In this document: in pieces, positions 1 to 12,108 of the stretch
How positions within the stretch are numbered: the stretch's first letter is position 1
Layout of the letters: every line of letters starts with the position of its first letter
The notes under the pieces: generated by a model
Told to the model about the DNA's origin: nothing
Seen by the model: only the letters and a program-made list of their open reading frames with translations
The model's database searches: none
Origin: Tricholoma matsutake
Lineage: Eukaryota > Basidiomycota > Agaricomycetes > Agaricales > Tricholomataceae
DNA length: 64,000 nt
Assembly: GCA_026075535.2 (NCBI GenBank)
Contig: AP026540.1
Location: 10,788,001 to 10,852,000 of the forward strand
Reading direction: 5' to 3'
Made by a program: the position numbers and the translations under genes

Positions 1-16
1 CTCTGACCCTTCAAAG

Positions 17-3000
17 TTGGCTAAAGACGTACCTGCTCTCCCCATCTCTCCTTCTACTCCACGTCCCAAAATTAAATCATGGGAGCGTAAACTACCACGC
101 AAGTATATTGTGGCATCCACTCCCTCTGCACATTCCTTAAACCTAGCCATCGAACTGCAGACGACCGACACTGGACAGATACTCGGTGTCTCTGCGCTCC
201 TGGACTCTGGTGCGACTGGTCTCTTCATCGATTCCCATCTGGTACAACAACATCGTCTAAATACTCGCTCACTCTCACGTCCGATACCTGTATATAACGT
301 GGATGGATCCCCAAATGAAGCTGGTGCCATCCGAGAGGTTGCAGACCTGGTTCTCTGTTACAAAGATCATAGTGAGCGTGCCCTTTTTGCTGTCACTCAA
401 TTAGGAAAGCAAAAGGCGATTTTGGGATATCCATGGCTTCGAGACCATAACCCAGAGGTCGACTGGCGCACCGGGGAGGTTACCATGAGCCGATGTCCAT
501 CCCGCTGTCGGACATGTTTCACAGAAGCCAGGCAAGAACGTCGTGGACAGAAGGTGGCAATACGACGAACTCAGAAGTGTTGTGCTGGACCCCTGCCTAT
601 ACCTGAAGTGGAATTGGAAGGGGTTCCTGATCTAATGCCGGACTCGGATGATGATGATGAGGACCCAGAGGAAGTGGAGGAGGGTGATCGGATCTTCTAC
701 ACTGCGATTTGCTCATCGCATGAGGTGTGTGCCACATCGAACATATCCCAACGCCTCGCCGAGGCCTTCCACAAAAACAACGCTGCTAAATCCTCTACTA
801 ACTCCTTACTCCCTCATCTCCATGAGTTTGAAGACGTGTTCTCCAAGGAGTCATTCGACTCTCTTCCTGCACGTAAGCCATGGGATCACGCGATCGAACT
901 CACCCCCAGCGCAACCCCTTCATCCTGCAAGGTCTATCCTCTCTCTCCGGAGGAACAACGGCAGCTTGACCAGTTCATCGACAAGCACCTGGCCTCTGGA
1001 CGTATTCGACCATCGAAGTCACCCATGGCCTCTCCCTTTTTCTTTGTCAAGAAGAAGGATGGCTCACTTCGACCGGTTCAAGACTACAGAAGACTCAACA
1101 ACATCACGGTCAAAAATTGCTACCCACTACCCCTCATCTCTGAACTCATAAACCAGCTCCGTGGAGCCTGATACTTCACCAAGCTCGATGTCCGTTGGGG
1201 CTATAATAATGTGAGGATAAAGGAGGGAGATGAGTGGAAGGCAGCCTTTCGTACCAACCGTGGTCTTTTTGAACTGCTTGTCATGTTCTTTGGCCTTACT
1301 AATAGCCCTGCCACCTTTCAGACCATGATGAACGACATCTTCCATGACCTCATCCTCGAAGGCGTTGTCTGCATCTATCTCGATGACATCCTCATCTTCA
1401 CTCGCACGGTTGAAGAGCACCGTCGCATCACGCGCCTCGTCCTAGAGCAACTTCGACGGTACAAACTCTACCTTCGTCAGGACAAATGCGAGTTCGAAAG
1501 GACCAAGATCACGTACCTCGGCCTGATTATCTCGGAGGGTCAAGTGGAGATGGATCCTATCAAGGTAAACGGGGTCACAGCTTGGCCGACGCCCACGAAC
1601 AAGAAGGAGGTGCAGTCTTTCCTGGGCTTCATCAATTTTTATCGGTGTTTTATCAAGGATTTCTCACATCATGCACGACCACTGTTCGACTTGACAGGAA
1701 AGGAGGCATGGAGGTGGGATAATGCACAACAGGAGGCGTTCGAAAAGCTTAAGGAGATGGTCACTTCCGCTCCGATCCTTACCTTTGCTGACGATTCGCA
1801 TCCTTTTCGTGTAGAAGCCGACAGTTCTGACTTTGCGACGGGCGCTGTGTTGTCTCAGCAGTCTCCGGAGGACCAGAAGTGGCATCCTGTTGCGTTCTAC
1901 TCCAAAAGCCTTAGTGCTGTAGAGAGAAACTACGAGATCCATGACAAGGAGATGTTGGCGATAATGCGTGCGCTTGAGGAGTGGCGACACTTCCTCGAGG
2001 GTGCCCAACACAAGGTGGAAATTTGGATGGATCACAAGAACCTCGAGTACTTCATGACGGCCAAGAAATTGAACCGTCGTCAAGCTCGTTGGTCCCTGTA
2101 TCTATCTAGATTCAACTTCTCCTTGCACCACCGTCCGGGTCGCAGCATGGGGAAGACCGATGCCCTATCCCAACGTGCAGACCATGGGGATGGCAGCGGT
2201 GACAACCAAAACATTGTGCTGTTGCAGCCAGACCTGTTCACCATTCGGGCACTGGAAGGCATCGTACCCCAGGGTGAGGAGCGGGACATTCTACATGACA
2301 TTCGTCGCGCAAACCATAGCGGTTTACATGAGGATGTTGTCGCCCGAGCTGTTAAAGAACTGAGGAAGGGATCGACCCTTTCCTTACGTGCGGCAGAGTG
2401 GGCTGAAAAGGAGGACTTGTTGTATTTCAGGGATCACATCTATGTTCCCAATGACCCAGACCTTCGCCGGCGCATCATATCCCAACACCATGACTCACAG
2501 ATTGCTGGCCACCCCGGACGCTGGAAGACCTTGGAGCTCACCTCACAGAACTATTGGTGGCCACAAATGTCACGGCTCATTGGTCAGTATTGTCGCACTT
2601 GTGACCTTTGCTTACACACCAAGGTCCCTCGTCGCAAGCCTATTGGTGAGCTACACCCTCTTCCTGTTCCAGAGAGTCATTGGGATGTCGTCAGCGTCGA
2701 CTTTGTGGTGGAATTGCCAGAGTCAAACAGGTTTGATGCGGTGATGTGCACAGTTGACTCAGTGGGAAAATGCGCTCACTTCATTCCCACTCACACCACT
2801 GTCAGTGCCCTAGGTGCCGCTCGACTCTACCTCCACCACGTGTGGAAATTACATGGACTTCCTGGTGCCTTCCTCTCGGATTGTGGCCCTCAGTTCATGG
2901 CAGAGTTCACTCGTGAGCTGTACCGACTCCTGGGGATCAAACTCCTCGCTTCAACTGCTTATCACCCACAAACTGATGGCCAGACAGAGCGAGTCAACCA

Positions 3001-3724
3001 GGAACTGGAGCAGTACATCCGCCTCTTTGTCAATGAACGACAGGACGATTGGGATGATCTCCTTCCTTTGGCCGAGTTTGGGTACAACAACCATGTCCAT
3101 GCTTCCACTCAACAGACCCCTTTCCTCTTAGACACTGGATGACATCCACGCATGGGATTTGAACCTCGCCAAACTCCCTCACACATCGAGACAGTGAATG
3201 AGTTCACAGAACGCATGAGGGATAGCTTGGAGGAGGCAAGGGCAGCCTTAGCAAAGGCGAAGGACGACATGGCGCGATTTTACAACCAGCGCCACTCCCC
3301 AACCCCTCAGTACAAGGTTGGTGATCGAGTTTATCTTGACTCCAGTGACATCTCCACTACACGTCCATCCAAGAAACTCGCTCATCGCTTCTTGGGACCT
3401 TTCCCCATTGTCAAGTGCGTTGGAACACATGCCTATCGTCTATGCCTCCCAGCCTCCATGTCCAGACTCCATCCTGTCTTCCATGTCGTCAAATTGCTTC
3501 CAGCTCCCCCAGATCCATTCCCGGGATGCCATTCACACCCACCACCACCACCTACAGTGATTGAGGGAGAACCCCAATATGAAGTCGAGTCAATCTTGGA
3601 CAGCTGTTTGCGTCGAGGAAAACTCCAGTATTTGGTACATTGGAAGGGTTATGGGTATGAGGAGAACTCATGGGTCAAAGAGTCTGACGTAAATGCCCCT
3701 CGGTTAATCAAGGAATTCCACTGA
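17..3724 (+). pseudogene. pol: Chromovirus A pol polyprotein with two nonsense codons
   Basis: One reading frame is held throughout but is broken by TGA at 1169-1171 and at 3140-3142. The protease keeps its catalytic motif (LDSGATG, near residue 62). RT follows, with the catalytic box YLDDI near 1377-1391, then RNase H (DHKNLEYF), the integrase zinc region (H..H..C..C around 2482-2610), the integrase core and a GPF-type tail. The chromodomain at about 3560-3720 contains YLVHWKGYG. The first stop stands where RT of this family has Trp before YFTKLDV, consistent with TGG to TGA. The second stands where Arg is usual before HPRMG, consistent with CGA to TGA. Both are single transitions, so the copy decayed recently. 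The start is not in the window. Confidence 0.92.
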
Positions 3725-3819
3725 CGGCACACTGCTGCACCGCATCGCATTCAAGTCACAGACTTTGGTCGTATATGATTTCGAATGCATCGGGGCGATG
3801 CATCTTAGAGAGGGGGTGA

Positions 3820-4245
3820 TGTAAGGGGACTAGGGGGGTGCCCTGTGTGTTTTTCCTATTTTTTATGTTCGTCCCATATTTTTCCCCACCTCATTTCCTT
3901 CTATTCTTCATTTTCTATGATTTTTCCGGATTTTATTACTAATTTTCCCTTGCTATCATGTTTGTATATGTTGACACTTTTATATTTAGAGGCGGAGTAC
4001 CCCTTCCGACACATACCCCTTGGTATGATGTCATTCGGCGGCCTTGATCCGCCTATCTCCGCCTTTTTCTATTTTTAGGTTATATTTGATTTTTGTCGTC
4101 TTCACATATACTGGGCATCAGCAAGGGGATCCTTAGAGTTTTCTCTTCGGATTTCCCTTTGCTAGGTGCGCCCCCAATCCCTGTATTATGTAGCATAATT
4201 TTAACTTCGGATTTCCCTTTGCTAGAGGCTTAGGTTGCCCTTATA
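3820..4245 (+). repeat. 3' LTR of chromovirus A
   Basis: The LTR begins TGTAAGGGG immediately after a purine-rich tract and ends around CCCTTATA, an imperfect inverse of the start (a CA to TA change at the end would explain it). A 21-bp segment (CTTCGGATTTCCC followed by TTTGCTAG) is repeated exactly at 4145-4165 and 4205-4225, 60 bp apart. The outer boundary is inferred from where the Copia gag frame resumes, because the partner LTR is outside the window. Confidence 0.65.
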
Positions 4246-4532
4246 TTTGTGATGTCAAGGAATTGTCTTTCAGAGGGAGAGACACTCAACACGATGAACA
4301 CATATGCAAGATGAGAATTTGCCTTCCAATCAAGGGCACGATGTCCAATAGGGTCAGGCTCAGGAATACCACCAACAACATATTCGTAAAGGCCATTAAG
4401 AGAGAGAGCAATTATAATTTCTTCGCACCATTCTTTGTAGTTGGACTTGAGTTTGTCCAGCTTCTCGCCAGTATACTGAACAGATAGTTTGATAAGGGAA
4501 ACAGATGGAGAGGCAGTAGCGTCAAGAGACAT
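4246..4532 (-). pseudogene. gag: Copia gag N-terminus (UBN2/DUF4219-like), interrupted
   Basis: The frame starts at ATG 4532 and reads about 95 residues up to the edge of the chromovirus LTR. The segment KSNYKEWCEEIIIALSLNGL, followed by WKANSHLAYVFI and SERQFL, matches the conserved N-terminal gag region of fungal Copia elements: a hydrophobic helix around a KW/W core, then a segment ending in ..W..N...A...I..S. Nothing downstream is preserved here. Confidence 0.75.
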
Positions 4533-4727
4533 AATGGAAAGACAATGACGATAGGCAGTAAAGTGTCAAAGAATAAAAGGGGGAACATGCTGAATACCAG
4601 GCGCATCCATGACAGACAAAGAAATTGATCCGAGATCCAAGTGACCGGACAAGCGGATCAAAAGGATGATGTAGGAAGACATTGAGTGGCTAGGATACTT
4701 TCTTCTGTTGTTCAAATATGATGGGAG

Positions 4728-4739
4728 TGGCCCATAACC
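4728..4739 (-). promoter_or_regulatory. Copia primer-binding site (half-tRNA-iMet type)
   Basis: Immediately inside the 5' LTR the minus strand reads GGTTATGGGCC. This is the sequence expected when a fragment cut in the anticodon loop of initiator tRNA-Met primes reverse transcription, as described for Drosophila copia. It matches the complement of the ..GGGCUCAUAACC region of eukaryotic initiator tRNAs with one mismatch. The position, directly adjacent to the LTR, supports the LTR boundary. Confidence 0.6.
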
Positions 4740-5091
4740 TGTAGAAAGTTAATCCTAGTATAAACAAGATCAGACTCAGTCTCTATACAAGTGACTGAGG
4801 GATCATGTCTACTGTACCTAGTATAAACAAGATCAGACTACAAGTACAGTAAGTAGTGATCAATGAGGATGCGGTATAAATGATGCTCACCTCAGTCTCT
4901 ATACAAGTGACTGAGGTAGCAATGTATCTAACTATCATATATATATATATATGTATCAAGAGTGACAAAGAGGATAAAGGGACAAGGGGAAGCGTGAGAT
5001 GGACTGTATGCATGCATCAAAGGGGGAAGCTAAATATAGCACACACATCAAGAGATGCATCAATGGTGAAACTCATGGTGCATTTTCAACA
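4740..5091 (-). repeat. Copia 5' LTR, family shared with 45623-45980
   Basis: On the plus strand it runs from TGTAGAAAG to TTTTCAACA, which are imperfect inverted ends. It contains two exact internal duplications: a 23-bp segment beginning CCTAGTATAAACAAG at 4754-4776 and 4817-4839, and a 25-bp hairpin with arms CTCAGTC and GACTGAG at 4775-4799 and 4891-4915. The related LTR at 45623 has the same organisation with diverged sequence. A short AT dinucleotide run lies at about 4937-4952. Confidence 0.8.
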
Positions 5092-5330
5092 GGGCTCCCT
5101 GGAGTTCAGCATCAATTGTTTTGACAAAATGTTTGTCAGGTAGCATGGTCCTGTTTTTGTTATCCATGTCTTCTTCTGCTGTGCAGTCGGCTCTTTGTGG
5201 TAGTGTGTCTGATTGCACCATCTGTGAGCCTGGTATGTTTTGCAGGTTGATGTCAAATTGTGACAGGTAGATGCTCCATCTAGCCTGTTGTCAGTTCAGT
5301 TTCTGTGCCTGTTGGAAATAGGTCTAGCTG
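5092..5330 (-). pseudogene. Gypsy RNase H / connector fragment
   Basis: On the minus strand this encodes a piece of Ty3/gypsy pol that parallels the RNase H region of the chromovirus at 53.9-54.1 kb: FQQAQKLN, one stop, QQARWSIYLSQFDI, GSQMVQSDTL, then the connector TMLPDKHFVKTIDAEL. It ends exactly where the Copia LTR begins, so the Copia element probably inserted into this older gypsy copy. It is too short and too damaged to be functional. Confidence 0.7.
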
Positions 5331-6152
5331 CTAGGTCCATTTTTGTCTGCACTTCTGCCCCAGGGATTTTACAAAAATTCCCCACTTTTTATCTGGATTT
5401 ACTTAGGCATTTTTGGAATGATCATGATCATTTTTCCCCTTTCTGACATTGTGCCTGACATGCAAAATGCATTTTCACTTCATTTTTCAAAGTTTACTTC
5501 CCAGGCAGGGTGTTCACAGTAAGCATTTTTTATTTCATTTTCAGCTCCCTTTTATGCCAAATACATGAAAATGAGCAAAAAATGAGTCTGAAAATGAGCC
5601 AAAAATGGCCCAAGAATGGCTATGGTGAACAACTGGTTATCATGGATCTTATGGATTGAACCCCTTGTTTATTCACAGGAAATCATCCCCTAGATGTCTG
5701 TCCCTATCCTGGCCTGCAGCCTTTAAGTATACCTGAGAGCTTCCCTTTACCTCTGTAAAATTTTAACCTATGCCGCAACCCCTACTCAGACTTTGCTCAG
5801 ACTCTTCTGATCTAAAATAACATGAGGTAGACAATTACAGAAATACAAGATCTCACCAACTCAAAATGTAAATTGTAATCACGGTTAGAAGAAGCATGTG
5901 ACTTAAGCTTCCTGTATTGTCACTGTCAGCCCTTTCAACGACTTCGAGTGAAACAAGCCCAAGAGAAGGGAAACACATGCCATGCCAATGCAAAGTGCTA
6001 TCAGAACAAAATCTGCAAATGACTGAAGAACAAAGAAACATAGGTCTTATGATTGTTCTTTTACAAACACGGTTATGTATTGCCACAGCTTACAAAGATG
6101 ACCAAACACGTGTGGAATTGACGATTCACGCGCCTCGCTTGAAGTTTACTTG
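5331..6152. other. Intergenic, no gene recognised
   Basis: AT-rich spacer between the repeat cluster and the first gene. It includes stretches of repeated ATTTTT/AAAATGAGC motifs at 5400-5620. Short open frames at 5853-6153 on both strands show no recognisable domain. The last about 100 bp would hold the promoter of the gene starting at 6153. Confidence 0.5.
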
Positions 6153-7825
6153 ATGTCTACTCTTTCGTCAGTAGTGTCCCACCTCGTCCGAGCCTCTATG
6201 GGCTCGTCAGTCTCGAGCATGGTTACCGATGAAGAGTTGGACCGCCACGTCGCCGAACTTATCCTCAAAGATGCTAAGAAGAAAGCTGAACGGTATGGGC
6301 AGCATGGAGTGCGTGCTTTTCTTGCGAACGGTGGAATGTACGTGTTGAGATGCGCATGTGAAGAGGCTCATGGTGTAACCTATCCCGCAGGTCCGACAGC
6401 AACGCACCACGAACTAACAAGCGATTTCTGTCCTCTATCATTCGAAGTACAGATGATCATAACAAGACTATTTTACGAGCGCAAGCCCTGGCAACCCAGG
6501 AAATCAAGCGGGAGAGAGCTGAACAAGAAAGGCGAGAGAGGAGGGCGCGTGCAGAGGAAGCCGTTGAAGCGGAGAGATTAAGGAGGTCAGGGATGGGTTT
6601 TCGAAGGCGGAGAACGGGCGAGGAAGAGGAAGACTGGGACAGGTGGGATGGTCGGACCGCCGACAGGAAGAGAAAGTCACGAGCATGGGATACTTGGGAT
6701 GGTGAAGACGAAGATGTTAATATTGACCGGGAAAAGCATGGACGGAAGTCGTGGCATACGTTCGGATCGAGAAGTGGGGAACACCAGACGGATGGGAAGA
6801 GGCATTCACGACATTCAAGTACTCGCAGTGATGGTCAATCTACTTCGAAGAAGCGCAGACCAGACCGACGGAGTCGAAGTCAGTCCCCTAAAACACATCG
6901 TTCAAGTGACATGAAGTCCCGCCGGCGTACTCGTGATATATCCACCTCGAGACTTCGTCCTCGGAGTCCATTAGATGAGGATTGCAATGACTCTCGGAAC
7001 GATGATTACCGGCGATCAAAGAGATATCATAGTAGAGACCGCCATCGATCCCCGAAATCGCGGCGCCATTCCATTTCAGCTTCACCTCAACGACGCCCTC
7101 AATCTCCCTCTGCATCACCATCAGAAGGCTCAAATACTCGGAAACGAAAAAGGCCTCCGTTACCCAAGTATGCATTAGACGACATGGAGTCTGAAGCCTC
7201 GTGTTCTCGTCAACTCTCACCTCTGCGTTCGACTTCTGTTCATAGTCTTGCAAACGAGGATAGAGAAGCAGAGCTTCGTCGCAGGCTTAGGTCTGTTCGT
7301 GGAAGTAATGAGCATCCGTCAGGTAGCTCGAAACGGAGTCGCTCGCCCTCAGATGCACGCTCACTATCCCAGGGCATCGATCCTCGAACAAAGCACTGCG
7401 AGGCCGCGTCATCCTCTTCCCTGACACTGAAAACCCGTAGTGTGTCTCCTGGCGTGTCCATGTCCATGTCTCGTACTCCTACACCTGGTCCAGAGCCCGC
7501 AGGACAGCTTCCGTCGAAGATGGATAAATACTTCGAAGATAGCTACGACCCACGTCTTGATGTTGCACCACTCGCGGTCCCGCAAGTGCCCGCCACCGGT
7601 TTGATCAACAATGCTGACTTTGAAGATTGGGATGCAATGTTAGAACTTATTCGAGTACGGCGAGAGGACAAAGAGGAGAAGAAACGGATGGAGCGCCGCG
7701 GTTTGACCAAGGAGAAAATCAAGGATAAGAAGAAAGGGATCACAGAGGCTATAAACATAATGGACATCGAGTACAAAAAGCGAGGCTCAGTTAGGGAATG
7801 GGATCTAGGGAAAGAGGGTTCTTAA
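6153..7825 (+). CDS. RS-rich nuclear protein of unknown function
   Basis: Two exons, 6153-6337 and 6391-7825 (539 aa). The intron has GTACGT and CAG borders, and splicing joins ..FLANGGM to SDSNAPRTNKRFL. Residues about 20-65 are predicted helical, and residues 70-95 contain the conserved-looking stretch NKRFLSSIIRSTDDHNK. An Arg/Glu-rich coiled-coil segment follows, then about 330 residues rich in Arg, Ser and Asp with many SR/RS and RSxSP repeats. The last about 110 residues are ordered again (DFEDWDAMLELIRVRRE, then a Lys-rich helix). RS-type composition suggests a nuclear RNA-processing or chromatin role, which is inference from composition only. The IIRSTDDHNK segment faintly recalls the N-terminus of the metazoan NKAPD1 family; I could not test this. 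ATG 6198 is an alternative start. Confidence 0.75.
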
Positions 7826-8013
7826 TTTTGATTACCATACGATGTTACCCACGCAGATGTGGAGAACTCAGGAGGTCCTATTAGTTTTGTGTGCAATGCC
7901 TTTCTCTCGCCGGGCTTGAGCTACACAGATATGGCATGATCAGCGCACGCATAGATATGTTTCGTGAATCATTATCATATACGATCTATCCACTCAACTC
8001 CCATTTTATACAT

Positions 8014-11000
8014 CTAATTACTGATGACACGGCGAACGACCAACATTTCCTCCGCTGTCATTCGATCCACGATAGCGGAAAAGTTGTTCGTATTGCGTGC
8101 CGCGCAGTCCCGTAAGAAATTTATGAGATGAGCCTGGTGAAAAAGGTTAGTTGCAGCTCAGTATGGCATTGGTAAACTGACCTGTATGTCCATCTGCGAG
8201 ATGGGATCGCTTTTGAGATCTTCATCGTCGCTGTCTTCTAGAACATCGTCGTTGTCAAATGCCATTCCCTTAGGTCCGATCATTTCAGACAAAAAGGCGA
8301 ATTCATCTTCCTTAAAGCCTTGATTTAATTTCTCTTCCTCGGTCCAGTCTTCGTCCTTTTCGGCACTATGCTCAATAATTAACAAACGATCAAGCCCAGG
8401 ATCACTTACGCCATCGTCCGAATCGACATCATGGGTGCCACCTTGTGCTGTTAGAGTGGCTGATTCACCTCCAGATTGAACGTCATGCACGAGTATTTTG
8501 AGCGCCTTCACATGGAAGGGTATTGACGTGAATTGGTGCGGTGCTGTAGTGATGAGAACTTGTCAGCAGAACAAAACAGAGGCCCAAATAGCACAGCGTA
8601 CCCGTCTTAGTCCGCGATCGTGTCATGATCACTGACGAAGTTTGAGCACCAAAATAAAAACGATAAAGGGGAGTCAAGCCCTCACCGTCTTTCGTCTCGG
8701 GTTTCACGATGATATCACCCTTGACAATAAGGTTTTGTAAGCTCGGTCTTTCAGAAACAAACAACTGCGTCAACGCGATGGTGCTAATACGCCCCGGCCA
8801 GAAGCCTTGAAACGTTTCGGCGTTTTCACACCACGTCTGGATCAAAATGTCCAGCCCTGAACGACCTTGGACGTCCATCGATTCAAGGAGCGATAGCACC
8901 GAATCTCGTTGGTTGTTGATCAAGAACGCGAAAGGGATGACAAGACTCTAAGGGGAGGATCGGTCACATGAGCTATTGGAGATGACATAGTCTGATGTAC
9001 CTGTAGGAACTGAGCTGTCTTCGCGCTGGGCATGCGAATAATCATCGCATGCAATAACTGTGGTAGAACGGGGAGCACCGCGTCGCCAGCCCTACGGAAC
9101 AAGTGGATGATCAAATCTCCGATGACGAGGCCACCCGACTCAGCATCGTCCTGGCTCTGCAACATCTTCGCGACAAGTGTCAGGACATATTCGAGACCGC
9201 CACGTGCATTGGGGTCACTCCACGAAAGGAGTTGTTCGACGTCCTTCCGGATGATGACAGTAAGACATGTAATTCCGTTCTGCGGGTGCCAGATATCAGC
9301 CATGACCATACGTTGCTTCTGACAAGGTGCACCAACCTGTAGAACATCCCTATCCTCGGCCTCCCCGAGACATTTGAATAGGTTTGGGGCAAGAAGCGCG
9401 AAGAAACCTTCACCAAGGCCGCTCGGTGGCGAGCCCCTGACCAGACTACACACAAGTTCGATGCCTGATCCGGCTATCCACGATTCTTCAGGTTTAGCAC
9501 TTGCTATCACGTTGCTCAGGGCGGGTAGAGCCTGGTTGACAACAGTCTCGTACACGCCACTAGTTGGTGATGAAGCAAGTGACTCCAAGACATCAGTCAG
9601 GATGGAGAGGAATATCGGATCTGACCCGTAGTAAACACTATTCTCAGAAAAAGATGCAGAGTAATACCTTTGTTATTCTTATTCCATACTTCTAGCACCG
9701 CAAGGACCAAGGAGGTCGCCAATTCCGTCGATATCCAGCTCGCCTTATCCACTTGGACCACGACGGAAAGTGTTTCGAGCACAAGAGACAGCGTGTCATC
9801 AGATGTCATGAACATGAAAGGACCAAGGTCTTTAGCTATCCTAGGCACAAAGGCGATCAGGGCCGAATCATCGCCTCCGAGACAGAAACTGAAGACAAAT
9901 ATTCATTAGGCCGTTTATCACTGCATACAGATAGCGCACTTATGAACGGCTTTGACAGCGGAGAGCTTGACAGGTATCCCAGCGTCGCCAGCTTCTATGA
10001 CTTGGATCGCAGCGTCGAGATACTGACCTGCAAGTTGCAAAGGCAAAAGTTTAGCGTATTGACTCGCGAATACAAAGCCTCTGCCTTGGAGGAAAGGATG
10101 TTCTGCACTGGTTCATGAGTATGGTATATCACTCGAGATGACGTGGAGGATACCTGAGAGGTTGAGGATTGAAGGTATCACGTCAGAGAGGAGAAACTCG
10201 ACATCAATAGGTTTGTCTCGTCCGGAAGCTTCTTCATCGTTATTACAATCTTCGACAGCTTCAGCTTGGGAGCCGATTGCTGCCAGGGCAGCCTCAAGTG
10301 GTCGCCACCTTTCGAAACAAATTAACGAATGGTCAAATTGTTTGAATGTCCTCACCAATCCTGCGTGCCACTTTCACGAGCTTGTTGTGATGAATGGACG
10401 ACTTGCTGGACAGCTGACTGGAAGGATCTTGTAGTCTGTGCAGGATTCCGATCGATCAAGCTCTGCAGAATATCATGAGTGTAGTGGAACGTCTAAACAT
10501 ACGACATCCATACACTCAGTAAGTCGAATCCAGCAACTCTCACGCTGTACGTCTGAGTTACGACATCTTCTTGTGCAACAAATGCGTTTGCGTCTGTTGC
10601 CCAAGTTTCTTCCTGCGAAAAGCGCATATGTCAGTTCATGAAGGTGATAAATAGCAGTAAGCTCACATCTTCGTCCGTCATCTGCACAAAATTGAAGACA
10701 ACTAAAATCAGTGTGTCGAGATTTTCCTCAACAATCCATTCTCTAGCTTTACCCCCTCTAGTCACAGCGGTGATAAAGTCGAGGATTGGACAAAGTAATT
10801 GAGGTAATTCAATAGATTCATCTTCAGACGAGCGCGGAGCAGGCTCGGAAGCAGATAGGTAGAACTGAGCGAAGGTTGGGTAGAGGGCTTGAAAATGATT
10901 AAGGGAAGCTGTCAGGAAGTCTTTGAGGTATGGTGTCAAAGCACGAGGGAAAGACGTGTGGATGATATCCAGGGTCTGTCAGAGGATGATATGATATCGA

Positions 11001-12108
11001 GTCATAGGGGGAACAAATCACGTACCCTGAAGACCTGTATTCGAATCACAAGCCCATCCCAATTGTCATTATTCGTCACATCTTGTTGGGGGTCAATGTT
11101 CAGAAGAACTTTGAACGCCTCTAGCCACACAGGAAGGACAGATGCAGTGGCCTCTGTTACAGCCTGCATGTGCTGATCTTTCACCATAAATAACGCTGTG
11201 ACACATTGGCCGAACACTGAAATTGTGCGAGCACGTGTTAGTGGTGAGTGAGACTAAACAGGCGATTTGAATTCAACTTGGAAGACAAACTCTAAGCAGA
11301 AAATACCTCTGTCGAGCCCAGAATTGTGAGTAGGACCGGAAGTAGTTCACGGAGGATCGGCAGAATTTGGTCTTCAGTCAACTCGGATTTAATGAATTCT
11401 GTGAAGACCTGCATCGCTCCATGTACAGACTCGGGCGAACTCGAGGAAATAAGGCTGATGAGTGAGGTTAGGAGTTCCGGATATTCGTCAGGCCAATCGC
11501 AGCTTGCTATTTGAGATAATGTGTGTGCCTGTAGTCATTGTTTCATAGAGACGGGTTGGTGCCAATTGAGACACACAAATTACAATGGGTGTAACTCACA
11601 CACAATGAGCGGATTTGTCGATTCCTGTCTGAAAGTCCTTGCAAAATAGCTTGTCGTATTTGGGTCTTGACCTAGGGAGATCCACCTTTTCCAGAGTTGC
11701 ATCGCTACGTTCAAAGCCAACTTACCTCTACTGGCGGCGCAGAGCCCTTGAAAGACGCGAAATATGGCGACCAACGTTCCTTGACGTATTTTCGTAGGAT
11801 GATGCTCGCTGAGTGCTACCAAGCAAGATGACAAAGATCAAGACGCGACCAGCGACCAAATAAGGCGAAGAACTCATCTGACGCAAAGCCATGTCAGCAT
11901 CTTGAGCAAGGATTAACTGCGATAGAGTCAGTCCCGTGTCTGTTTGACGCGACGCGAAGGATACTGAGATAGTGCCACACCGAGAGTGAAAATTAAACTA
12001 GCCTGGAGATACAAAGTACTCTGCTAACTTGAGTTCTGCGGTGACTCTGATGTTTGTATCTGAGCTGAGAGTCGCATCCAGACATTCTGCAATTTGGGCC
12101 GCCATCAT
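8014..12108 (-). CDS. KAP114: Importin-9 / Kap114-type karyopherin beta
   Basis: Large multi-exon gene on the minus strand encoding a nuclear import receptor (family cargoes include histones and TBP). The N-terminus MAAQIAECLDATLSSDTN is the HEAT-repeat start of this family. The importin-beta N-terminal domain follows, with LSQLILAQDADMALRQM spliced to TSIILRKYVKERWSPYF. HEAT-like segments continue across 11.8-8.6 kb, then an acidic loop (EDWTEEEK.., EDSDDEDLKSDP). The last exon is spliced after SQMDIQ and reads AHLINFLRDCAARN to EEMLVVRRVISN, ending in TAG at 8014-8016. Introns are about 50-65 nt. Intron 1 (11940-12002) appears to use a GC donor. It converges on the 6153 gene (188 bp between stops) and diverges from the F-box gene, with which it shares a 136-bp spacer. 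Start is ATG 12108 or 12105. Confidence 0.9.

Larger units (their letters stand above)
1..4245 (+). mobile_element. Ty3/gypsy chromovirus A, 5' end outside window
   Basis: LTR retrotransposon on the plus strand. Visible in order are a retropepsin-like protease, reverse transcriptase, RNase H, integrase and C-terminal chromodomain (pol, 17-3724), then a purine tract at about 3807-3819 and a 3' LTR (3820-4245). The 5' LTR and gag lie before the window. Its right edge falls inside a Copia gag reading frame on the opposite strand, so it probably inserted into an older Copia copy. Domain order and chromodomain place it among chromoviruses. It looks inactive because pol has two in-frame stop codons. 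Confidence 0.9.
4246..5091 (-). mobile_element. Copia element fragment A: 5' LTR, PBS and start of gag
   Basis: Read on the minus strand this is the 5' end of a Ty1/Copia element: LTR (5091 down to 4740), primer-binding site next to it, then the gag N-terminus (4532 down to about 4246), where chromovirus A interrupts it. The LTR aligns in layout and sequence with the LTR at 45623-45980, so both belong to one family. The rest of the element should lie to the left of chromovirus A, outside the window. Confidence 0.8.

Noticed and set aside
1169..1171. In-frame TGA in chromovirus A considered as programmed readthrough between gag and pol
   Set aside because: It lies inside the RT domain at a position normally occupied by Trp, not at a gag-pol junction, and a second TGA follows in integrase; decay is simpler.
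5853..6153. Open frames upstream of the 6153 gene
   Set aside because: Short, on both strands, no recognisable domain; treated as non-coding.
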